Source: Arion vulgaris (Eukaryota > Mollusca > Gastropoda > Stylommatophora > Arionidae). From it: DNA of 64,000 nucleotides. The notes under the pieces were generated by a model, which was not told where the DNA came from, did not search any database, and saw nothing but the letters and a program-made list of their open reading frames with translations. How positions within the stretch are numbered: position 1 is the stretch's first letter; each line of letters opens with the position of its first letter. Position numbers and translations under genes: made by a program. Shown here piece after piece: positions 55,270 through 64,000 of the stretch. Where the stretch lies: the NCBI GenBank assembly GCA_020796225.1, contig CM036756.1:59674616-59738615 (forward strand). The letters run 5' to 3'.

Positions 55270-57535
55270 ATTGACTTCATTGTACTGGGTTTTACCCCAT
55301 ATGGTTCGGTCCCTCTCATCATAAATGGCCCGCCACCTGCCGAGAGTATTGCACAAAGCACGAACTCCGTAGCTGCAGCAACAATTCTAGGGTCACTGGA
55401 AAAAATGCACTAGTGAACAGAACGGCGGGGTCCCGGGGTTTGAACCCAAGACCTTCGACTCACAAGGCAATGGGCTTAACCACTCGCCACAAGACCTTCG
55501 ACTCACAAGGCAATGGGCTTAACCACTCGCCACAGAGACCTTCGACTCACAAGGCAATGGGCTTAACCACTTCGCCACAGAGACCTTGACTCACAAGGCA
55601 ATGGGCTTAACCACTGCCACAAGACCTTCGACTCACAAGGCAATGGGCTTAACCACTTCGCCACAGAGACCTTCGACTCACAAGGCAATGGGCTTAACCA
55701 CTTGCCACAGAGACCTTCGACTCACAAGGCAATGGTTAACCACTTCGAACAGAGACCTTCTGACTCACAAGGCAATGGGCTTAACCACTCGCCACAGAGA
55801 CTCGACTCACAAGGCAATGGGCTTAACCACTCACTCACAGAGACCTTCGACTCACAAGGCAATGGGCTTTAAACACTCGCCACAGAGACCTTCGACTCAC
55901 AAGGCAATGGGCTTAACCACTTCGCCATAGAGACCTTCTGACTACAAGGCAATGGCTTAACCACTCAGCCACAGAGACCTTCGACTCACAAGGCAATGGG
56001 CTTAACCATCTGCAACAGAGACCTTCGACTCACAAGGCAATGGGCTTAACCACGTCACAGAGACTTCGACTCACAAGCAAGGGCTTAACCAACGTCACAG
56101 AGACCTTCGACTCTACAAGGCAATGGCTTAACCACTTCGCCACAGAGACCTTCGACTCACAAGGCAATGGGCTTAACCACTTCTGCCACAGAGACCTTAC
56201 GACTACAAGGCAATGGGTTAAACCACTTCGCACAGAGACCTCTCGACTCACAAGGCAATGGGCTTAACCACTTCGCCACAGAGACCTTCGACTCACAAGG
56301 CAATGGGCTTAACCACTTCGCCACAGAGACCTTCGACTCACAAGGCAATGGGCTTAACCACTCGCCACAGAGACCTTCGACTCACAAGGCAATGGGCTTA
56401 ACCACTCAGCCACAGAGACCTTCGACTCACAAGGCAATGGGCTTAACCACTCGCCACAGAGACCTTCGACTCACAAGGCAATGGGCTTAACCACTCGCCA
56501 CAGAGACCTTCGACTCACAAGGCAATGGGCTTAACCACTCGCCACAGAGACCTTCGACTCACAAGGCAATGGGCTTAACCACTTCGCCACAGAGACCTTC
56601 GACTCACAAGGCAATGGGCTTAACCACTCGCCACATAGACCTTCGACTCACAAGGCAATGGGCTTAACCACTTCGCCACAGAGACCTTCGACTCACAAGG
56701 CAATGGGCTTAACCACTTCGCCACAGAGACCTTCGACTCACAAGGCAATGGGCTTAACCACTTCGCCACAGAGACCTTCGACTCACAAGGCAATGGGCTT
56801 AACCACTCAGCCACAGAGACCTTCGACTCACAAGGCAATGGGCTTAACCACTTCGCCACAGAGACCTTCGACTCACAAGGCAATGGGCTTAACCACTCGC
56901 CACAGAGACCTTCGACTCACAAGGCAATGGGCTTAACCACTTCGCCATAGAGACCTTCGACTCACAAGGCAATGGGCTTAACCACTCGCCACAGAGACCT
57001 TCGACTCACAAGGCAATGGGCTTAACCACTTCGCCACAGAGACCTTCGACTCACAAGGCAATGGGCTTAACCACTCGTCACAGAGACCTTCGACTCACAA
57101 GGCAATGGGCTTAACCACTCGTCACAGAGACCTTCGACTCACAAGGCAATGGGCTTAACCACTTCGCCACAGAGACCTTCGACTCACAAGGCAATGGGCT
57201 TAACCACTTCGCCACAGAGACCTTCGACTCACAAGGCAATGGGCTTAACCACTTCGCCACAGAGACCTTCGACTCACAAGGCAATGGGCTTAACCACTTC
57301 GCCACAGAGACCTTCGACTCACAAGGCAATGGGCTTAACCACTTCGCCACAGAGACCTTCGACTCACAAGGCAATGGGCTTAACCACTCGCCACAGAGAC
57401 CTTCGACTCACAAGGCAATGGGCTTAACCACTCGCCACAGAGACCTTCGACTCACAAGGCAATGGCCTTAACCACTCGCCACAGAGACCTTCGACTCACA
57501 AGGCAATGGGCTTAACCACTCGCCACAGAGATACC
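55270..57535 (-). mobile_element. SINE-D with its tRNA-like head amplified
   Basis: On the minus strand the element begins near 57535 with TCTCTGTGGCGAGTGGTTAA (A-box-like), which is repeated about 46 times. It then reaches a single B-box-like GGGTTCAAACCCC at about 55435-55447 and the SINE body down to 55275 (block cgaaggattgacttcattgt on plus). Only the final head unit is joined to a B box. Confidence 0.8.
55448..57530. repeat. 44/45-bp satellite, about 46 units, from the SINE-D A-box region
   Basis: The unit is accttcgactcacaaggcaa plus tgggcttaaccactcgccacagag, 44 bp or 45 bp when an extra T gives cttcgcc. The left part (55590-56250) has many one-base gaps; 56250-57530 is very regular. 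Confidence 0.9.
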
Positions 57536-57689
57536 CCGTTATTCCTTATTTAAAGTTATTGAAACATTACCAACACCAATACTAAATACTAAAATGGTGT
57601 CGCTAGTCATAGGTTGAGAAATATCATGAGGAAAAGTTAAAACTGCGTGTGAACTAATTGGTTTGATGTGGGGTGATGCTGATCTTTTG

Positions 57690-58092
57690 ACTAAACTAAA
57701 CTAAACTAAACTAAGCTAAACTAAGCTAAACGAAACTAAACTAAGCTAAACTAAATTAAACTAAGCTAAGCTAAGCTAAACTAAACTAAACTAAACTAAA
57801 CTAAACTAAACTAAACTAAGCTAAACTAAGCTAATTTAAGCTAAATTAAACTAAACTAAACTAAGCTAAGTTAAACTAAACTAAACAAAGCTAAACTAAA
57901 CTAAGCTAAACTAAACTAAACTAAGCTAAACTAAACTAAACTAAACTAAACTATACTAAACTAAACTAAGCTAAGCTAAGCTAATTTAAGCTAAATTAAA
58001 CTAAACTAAACTAAGCTAAGCTAAACTAAACTAAACTAAACTAAATTAAACTAAACTAAACTAAACTAAGCTAAACTAAACTAAACTAAAGT
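57690..58092. repeat. (CTAAA/CTAAG)n pentanucleotide array
   Basis: About 80 pentamers are present, mainly ctaaa with interspersed ctaag and a few ttaaa/atttaag variants. A 60-70-bp pattern with aagctaatttaagctaaatt occurs twice (near 57825 and 57980), hinting at a larger duplication. Confidence 0.9.
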
Positions 58093-58168
58093 AATAGAGC
58101 AGCTACTATAACTACTTTCATTATTACTTGTCTTACTATTACACCACAAACTACAACTAAAACAATAA

Positions 58169-58345
58169 CTACTACCAGACGTATTATATCAACTACTACC
58201 AGACGTATTATATCAACTACTACCAGACGTATTATATCAACTACTACCAAACGTATTATATCAACTACTACCAGACGTATTATATCAACTACTACCAGAT
58301 GTATTATATCAACTACTACCAGACGTATTATATCAACTACTATCA
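58169..58345. repeat. 24-bp minisatellite, about 7 units
   Basis: The unit is gacgtattatatcaactact plus acca. Units are almost identical; two show single substitutions (aacgt, gatgt). Confidence 0.9.
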
Positions 58346-58656
58346 TAGCAAACGTTTATCGCAGTCAAAAACATGCTATAACTAATGTACCAACATTGCT
58401 AAAATAGTCTAGGGCAATTTCGACTTCATGGCAGCTTCTACAGTAACGACAGTGGTTTCCTGGACATCACTTGTAAAACTCCCACTAACTGACAAGTTTA
58501 TCGTTAGAGCTACTGTCATCGAAATAGTCAATGCAAGGAAATAGAAAAAGAATGATCCATAAAGCTGTTCACGGTAAAAGTCAGAATAGGTTAACGGGCA
58601 CAGACGTGAAATTTGGTTTGGAAGATGGGATCAGAAAGCTATTTTTTATAAAAACC
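58346..58656. other. Unassigned spacer
   Basis: Nothing is recognised. Confidence 0.4.
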
Positions 58657-58664
58657 AGATAGAT

Positions 58665-59045
58665 CATAGGTTCTCAAAGTGAGCGGTACCGAGCCCCCAG
58701 TGGGGATGAAGCCTTCCATGGGGGCGATAGTGGGTTCAGAAGCATTTAGAGGGGGCGTTCAGGCGATCTAGGGGTCGGTGACTCCTTATAGAAGAAATTA
58801 CTAATATATATTTAAAAAAAAAAAATATTTTCGTGATTTTGCGATTGAATAAATGTATTCAAAATGAAGCACATATTGACCACTACTTTTTCAATAATTT
58901 AAAGGCATAAGCAGTAATGTATCTTTAGTTGCTATTTGCGTCGACAATAACAAAGTGCTTGAACGCGGAAAACTGTTATAATTATTGTTAGAAAATTTAT
59001 GTTTTGCAAATTTGGCGGTGGCCCGAAAAAGTTTGGGAATCTATG
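58665..59045 (+). mobile_element. hAT-1 element, 381 bp, perfect TSD
   Basis: The ends are CATAGGTTCTCAAAG and GTTTGGGAATCTATG. The TSD agatagat is identical at 58657-58664 and 59046-59053. The body follows the copy at 27871, with an inner part replaced or deleted. Confidence 0.85.
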
Positions 59046-59261
59046 AGATAGATGAAGCAGCATGTTTTTATTGTCAGGTTACCAGTAGAGTGCAAATAAT
59101 TTGACATCGTGCTCCAGGAAATGGATGTAACTTTGTTTAAGTTTCTATCAGATAGTTGTCGGTCAGCACGAATAATTGTGTACAGGAAGTGATCAAGATA
59201 ATTTAAGTGTCCGTTCTGCACATTAGACAAGGGAGATTTGAACACTCAGCATACGCAACTT

Positions 59262-59360
59262 AGAGTCTCGATAGCATAGTGTTCAGTGTACTTGCTACGT
59301 AAGATAGTGGTTCAGGGTTCATTTCTACAATTGAACCTTGTTTCTCAGGTCAAATAGGTC
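59262..59360 (+). mobile_element. SINE-A head, truncated
   Basis: The text gatagcatagtgttcagtgt (A-box-like) and ggttcagggttcatttctac (B-box-like) matches the SINE-A head; the body is cut after about 100 bp. Confidence 0.5.
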
Positions 59361-59652
59361 CCACTGTGTTACCATAGAAAAGACTAGAAAAGTAAAGTAG
59401 GTCAGTATTTATTGTTTTGGTTACCGATATGGTTTGAGTGAAAATTGGTGCTGTCATAAAGGTTTGCCATGTGATATGTCGTATTGTATGAGTTAAGAGG
59501 TCAGATTTCAAGAAATGGATGTGTGGCAGCAGGAGCAACAACAAAGAGGACGGAGAGCAAAACATGTTAGTTTCTAAGTCCAGGACAAGCTACATAGAGA
59601 TGTACATAGACTCCGGTTGACAAGTACCACTAAATACTTTAGAAGTATACAC
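59361..59652. other. Unassigned spacer
   Basis: Nothing is recognised. Confidence 0.4.
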
Positions 59653-59689
59653 GTCGATGTCTCCTTCTTCTTCTTCGAACGGTCCAAAT

Positions 59690-61064
59690 CATAGATTCCC
59701 AAACTTTTTCGGCTCACCGCCCACTTTACACAGCATAAACTTTGTAACGCCCACCGCCCACTTTACACAGCATAAACTTTGTAACGCCCTCCGCCCACTT
59801 TACACAGCATAAACTTTGTAACGCCCACCGCCCACTTTAACAGCAAACTTTGTAACGCCCTCCGCCCACTTTACACAGCATAAACTTTGTAACGCCCTCC
59901 GCCCACTTTACACAGCATAAACTTTGTAACGCCCACGCCACTTTACACAGCATAAACTTTGTAACGCCCTCCGCCCACTTTACACAGCATAAACTTTGTA
60001 ACGCCCTCCGCCCACTTTACACAGCATACACTTTGTAACGCCCACCGCCCACTTTACACAGCATAAACTTTGTAACGCCCACCGCCCACTTTACACAGCA
60101 TAAACTTTGTAACGCCCACCGCCCACTTTACACAGCATAAACTTTGTAACGCCCACCGCCCACTTTACACAGCATAAACTTTGTAACGCCCACCGCCCAC
60201 TTTACACAGCATAAACTTTGTAACGCCCTCCTCCACATTATAACAGTTTGCCAACACCCCCCTTCTACATATATACATGCTCTATTTTCACTTTACACAG
60301 CATAAACTTTGTAACGCCCACCGCCCACTTTACACAGCATAAACTTTGTAACGCCCACCGCCCACTTTACACAGCATAAACTTTGTAACGCCCACCGCCC
60401 ACTTTACACAGCATAAACTTTGTAACGCCCTCCGCCCACTTTACACAGCATAAACTTTGTAACGCCCTCCTCCACATTATAACAGTTTGCCAACACCCCC
60501 CTTCTACATATATACATGCTCTATTTTCACTTTACACAGCATAAACTTTGTAACGCCCTCCTCCACATTATAACAGTTTGCCAACACCCCCCTTCTACAT
60601 ATATACATGCTCTATTTTCACTTTACACAGCATAAACTTTGTAACGCCCTCCTCCACATTATAACAGTTTGCCAACACCCCCCTTCTACATATATACATG
60701 CTCTATTTTCACTTTACACAGCATAAACTTTGTAACGCCCCCTCCACATTATAACAGTTTGCCAACACCCCCCTTCTACATATATACATGCTCTATTTTG
60801 CCTTTGACATAGAAAATTGATAAATATTTCTGTCATACATGGTCAATTTTCAAATGATTATATGCATGACATAGAAAATTGATGTAAAAATGGATAGTGC
60901 AAGATGGACATAAGATGAATTTAAATTCATAATTCAAATTTTTAATGATTATTCAATCGCAAAATCATGAAAAAAAAAATCACAAATGCTTCTGAATCCA
61001 CTATCGCACCCTGGAAGGCTTCAGCGCCCAATGGGGGCGGTACCGCCCACTTTGGGAAACGCTG
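59690..61064 (-). mobile_element. hAT-1 element, 1,375 bp, swollen by an internal array
   Basis: The ends are CATAGATTCCCAAAC and CTTTGGGAAACGCTG. Flanks gtccaaat (59682-59689) and ctccatat (61065-61072) match at 6 of 8; the right one equals the uninterrupted C2 sequence. The orientation is opposite to 27871. The inner region 60800-61020 is the ordinary hAT-1 body; the rest is tandem repeats of its subterminal zone. Confidence 0.85.
59710..60790. repeat. 37-bp array plus longer composite units inside hAT-1
   Basis: About 14 units of caccgcccactttacacagc plus ataaactttgtaacgcc fill 59710-60228, with 5 more at 60293-60470. A longer segment (ctccacattataacagtttg through atacatgctctatttt, about 66 bp) is interposed five times from 60229, forming composite units of about 90 bp. 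Both parts occur once, in order, in the hAT-1 copy at 28190-28310 (reversed). Confidence 0.9.
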
Positions 61065-61419
61065 CTCCATATGGACCATTTGTTAACTAATCGGTGTGAT
61101 TTGTATGTGATCTGAGCCAAAGAGCAATTGTACGTTGTACCAGTTACGCGCCTATAAGTAGGCCAGCATATCCGATTTCCGCTTTGCTTTTTATCTACTA
61201 GGGTAGCTTCCTAGTAGAGTCTTGCATCAGTCGCCTCTTACAACATGCCGTGTAGGTGGCAGTGGTATTAATCTTTGCTTCCTTTATGGGCCCCGGAACC
61301 ACACGGAGGAGTCGACGTCTGAAAACGCTGGAAGAGGAGTCAACTTAATTGATTGTCAAATAACTGAATTCTTAGTACTAACTGATCTAAAGACGATGGA
61401 GTGACTATATTAAACCAGA

Positions 61420-61595
61420 TTTTACTTCATATGTCACTGTTTCTCTCAGCAGAAATGACACGTCAACTGTTGAGAGTATTGCACAAAGCACAAAAACCGT
61501 AGCTTCGGCAACAATTCTAAAGATCTTTGGAAAAAATTAACTCATGAACAGAACGACGTGGACTGGATTCGAACCCACGACGTTTGAAACCCAAT
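61420..61595 (-). mobile_element. SINE-D copy
   Basis: The text gagagtattgcacaaagcac, gtagcttcggcaacaattct and actggattcgaacccacgac follows 55340-55450 in order. Confidence 0.7.
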
Positions 61596-61667
61596 CAATA
61601 GCAACAGACACCTCCAATTCTTAGTACACAATGTGATAGCAAGAGAGAAAGTCACAAAGATGTTTAA

Positions 61668-61802
61668 CCCTTTCGTCCTTGCGAGTAGATATACTGGCTA
61701 GCATTATTTTTTAAGACGACGTAGAACCGCTATATTGACTAATCCACTAAACATTGCAATATAAATGAGTCCGGAGGTAAATAAAATAACGCAATGAAAG
61801 GG
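61668..61802. mobile_element. piggyBac-like MITE, 135 bp
   Basis: It is flanked by TTAA (61664-61667 and 61803-61806), with ends CCCTTTCGTCCTTGCG and CGCAATGAAAGGG. Confidence 0.65.
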
Positions 61803-61974
61803 TTAATAATAATAGCAATATGTGTCTGATCTGACGATAATCCGGAATGTGTCAGCTTAAAAAATATTTCCTAACACCAAACAGATCTGAAACCATTCTC
61901 AGTATAACTCATTTGATATGGTACTATTTGGTTTTATATTGCGTCTGCACAATATATTTAGTAACACTTTAGTA

Positions 61975-63830
61975 CAAATGTGATTCTTATTTGACAATAC
62001 TGTCCCAGTTTATCCGGAGTTGGGTTACAGGTGTTGACTAAAAATGTGATTCTTAATTGACAATATTGTCCCAGTTTATCCGGAGTTGGGTTACAGGTGT
62101 TGACTAAAAATGTGATTCTTAATTGACAATATTGTCCCAGTTTATCCGGAGTTGGGTTACAGGTGTTGACTAAAAATGTGATTCTTAATTGACAATATTG
62201 TCCCAGTTTATCCGGAGTTGGGTTACAGGTGTTAACTAAAAATGTGATTCTTAATTGACAATATTGTCCCAGTTTATCCGGAGTTGGGTTACAGGTGTTG
62301 ACTAAAAATGTGATTCTTAATTGACAATATTGTCCCAGTTTATCCGGAGTTGGGTTACAGGTGTTGACTAAAAATGTGATTCTTAATTGACAATATTGTC
62401 CCAGTTTATCCGGAGTTGGGTTACAGGTGTTGACTAAAAATGTGATTCTTATTTGACAATATTGTCCCAGTTTATCCGGAGTTGGGTTACAGGTGTTGAC
62501 TAAAAATGTGATTCTTATTTGACAATATTGTCCCAGTTTATCCGGAGTTGGGTTACAGGTGTTGACAAAAAATGTGATTCTTATTGACAATATTGTCCCA
62601 GTTTATCCGGAGTTGGGTTACAGGTGTTGACTAAAATGTGATTCTTAATTGACAATATTGTCCCAGTTTATCCGGAGTTGGGTTACAGGTGTTGACTAAA
62701 AATGTGATTCTTATTTGACAATATTGTCCCAGTTTATCCGGAGTTGGGTTACAGGTGTTGACTAAAAATGTGATTCTTATTGACAATATTGTCCCAGTTT
62801 ATCCGGAGTTGGGTTACAGGTGTTGACTAAAAATGTGATTCTTAATTGACAATATTGTCCCAGTTTATCCGGAGTTGGTTACAGGTGTTGACTAAAAATG
62901 TGATTCTTATTGACAATATTGTCCCAGTTTATCCGGAGTTGGGTTACAGGTGTTGACTAAAAATGTGATTCTTATTTGACAATATTGTCCCAGTTTATCC
63001 GGAGTTGGGTTACAGGTGTTGACTAAAAATGTGATTCTTAATTGACAATATTGTCCCAGTTTATCCGGAGTTGGGTTACAGGTGTTGACTAAAAATGTGA
63101 TTCTTAATTGACAATATTGTCCCAGTTTATCCGGAGTTGGGTTACAGGTGTTGACTAAAAATGTGATTCTTAATTGACAATATTGTCCCAGTTTATCCGG
63201 AGTTGGGTTACAGGTGTTGACTAAAAATGTGATTCTTAATTGACAATATTGTCCCAGTTTATCCGGAGTTGGGTTACAGGTGTTGACTAAAAATGTTATT
63301 CTTAATTGACAATATTGTCCCAGTTTATCCGGAGTTGGGTTACAGGTGTTGACTAAAAATGTGATTCTTATTTGACAATATTGTCCCAGTTTATCCGGAG
63401 TTGGGTTACAGGTGTTGACTAAAAATGTGATTCTTAATTGACAATATTGTCCCAGTTTATCCGGAGTTGGGTTACAGGTGTTGACTAAAAATGTGATTCT
63501 TAATTGACAATATTGTCCCAGTTTATCCGGAGTTGGGTTACAGGTGTTGACTAAAAATGTGATTCTTAATTGACAATATTGTCCCAGTTTATCCGGAGTT
63601 GGGTTACAGGTGTTGACTAAAAATGTGATTCTTATTTGACAATATTGTCCCAGTTTATCCGGAGTTGGGTTACAGGTGTTGACTAAAAATGTGATTCTTA
63701 TTTGACAATATTGTCCCAGTTTATCCGGAGTTGGGTTACAGGTGTTGACTAAAAATGTGATTCTTATTTGACAATATTGTCCCAGTTTATCCGGAGTTGG
63801 GTTACAGGTGTTGACTAAAAATGTGAGTTT
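61975..63830. repeat. 66-bp satellite, about 28 units
   Basis: The unit is ttgacaatattgtcccagtt, tatccggagttgggttacag, gtgttgactaaaaatgtgat, tcttaa. Variation is mainly aattgac/atttgac/attgac and a few single-base losses. One further partial unit lies at 63928-63968 after about 95 bp of other sequence. The minus-strand frame of 210 codons is caused by the 66-bp period. Confidence 0.95.
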
Positions 63831-64000
63831 CTAATCTTGACAATAAATTTTCCCAATTTTCTGGAGTTGGAGTTTACTGAGTTCTGTTTGCAACTCTAAA
63901 GATGTCATACTATTTATCAAACATTGGTTTATCCGGAGTTGGGTTACAGGTGTTGACTAAAAATGTGAAAAGTGGTTTTGGGCTCGAATCTTGACCGAGT
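63831..64000. other. Array edge, end of window
   Basis: Degraded 66-bp unit sequence (cccaattttctggagttgga) and one more partial unit lie here, then unassigned sequence to the end. Confidence 0.5.

Larger units (their letters stand above)
59663..61310 (-). mobile_element. SINE-C2 copy split by hAT-1
   Basis: Flanks gtcgatgtct (59653-59662) and gtcgacgtct (61311-61320) agree at 9 of 10 positions. The outer parts, cttcttcttcttcgaacg and ggaccatttgttaact through ctttatgggccccggaacca, form one C2 element once the hAT is removed. Confidence 0.75.

Noticed and set aside
57690..58092. (CTAAA)n as telomeric repeat
   Set aside because: The expected animal motif is TTAGGG (or TTAGG in many insects). 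This is an interstitial pentamer array with mixed ctaaa/ctaag units.
61958..62590. A 210-codon repeat protein with CNPTPDKLGQYC units
   Set aside because: It is the 66-bp satellite; the frame breaks wherever a unit loses a base, with no sign of selection.

Overview
The window looks like intergenic and intronic DNA of an animal, most likely a mollusc and perhaps a heterobranch gastropod. This is an inference. It rests on AT-rich DNA, spliced genes with GT-AG introns, an I/Nimb-like LINE with its own RNase H domain, and many tRNA-derived SINEs. No sequence here names the species. There are no bacterial operons, rRNA genes or CRISPR arrays.

Two host genes can be supported. (1) A HIG1-domain gene of the HIGD2A type (respiratory supercomplex factor) lies on the minus strand, with exons at 10754-10616 and 8046-7878. 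Its second exon carries an apparent one-base deletion near 7983. (2) A rhodopsin-class peptide-type GPCR lies on the plus strand, with four exons at 31394-31575, 32598-32812, 36324-36502 and 38587-38748. Together they encode TM3 to the stop codon with matching splice phases. The TM1-TM2 exon(s) were not found; 26615-26763 is a weak candidate for an N-terminal exon.

Most of the rest is transposon-derived. LINEs: LINE-N is a full-length but frameshifted I/Nimb-like copy at 15009-19635 with a 14-bp target-site duplication (TSD). LINE-A is a second RNase H-bearing family with several copies, one nested inside another of the same family. Many 3'-end scraps come from RTE/CR1-like families (called here R, S, Q and P). 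SINEs: families A, B, C, D, E and T (working names). SINE-T at 8167-8370 ends in a tail shared with LINE-N, a SINE-LINE partnership. DNA elements: three hAT-like families with 8-bp TSDs, two short TTAA-flanked piggyBac-like MITEs, and a 706-bp foldback palindrome. Exact TSDs give the order of insertion at many sites.

The right-hand third is dominated by tandem arrays of 30, 33, 45, 5, 24, 37/92 and 66 bp. Several arrays are built from pieces of transposons: a 41-bp array inside SINE-B (1551-2083), a 45-bp array that multiplies the tRNA-like A-box head of SINE-D (55440-57530), and a 37-bp array growing inside a hAT element (59710-60790). The window therefore shows several stages of satellite birth from mobile elements. 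Some array edges are rich in one-base deletions and may be assembly noise.

Layout: 1-3.3 kb SINE-B and its array; 3.3-5 kb LINE-A; 5.7 kb SINE-A; 7.9-10.8 kb HIGD2A-like gene; 11.2-14.6 kb nested LINE-A; 15-19.6 kb LINE-N; 20-26.6 kb mixed scraps; 26.8-30.3 kb DNA elements in an old minisatellite; 31.4-38.7 kb GPCR gene; 39.5-46.6 kb palindrome, nested hAT and LINE-R pair; 46.6-48.2 kb 30-bp array; 48.5-51.2 kb LINE/SINE scraps; 51.5-52.9 kb 33-bp array; 53.9-55.2 kb old duplication; 55.3-58.3 kb arrays; 58.7-61.3 kb hAT elements; 62-64 kb 66-bp array running almost to the end.
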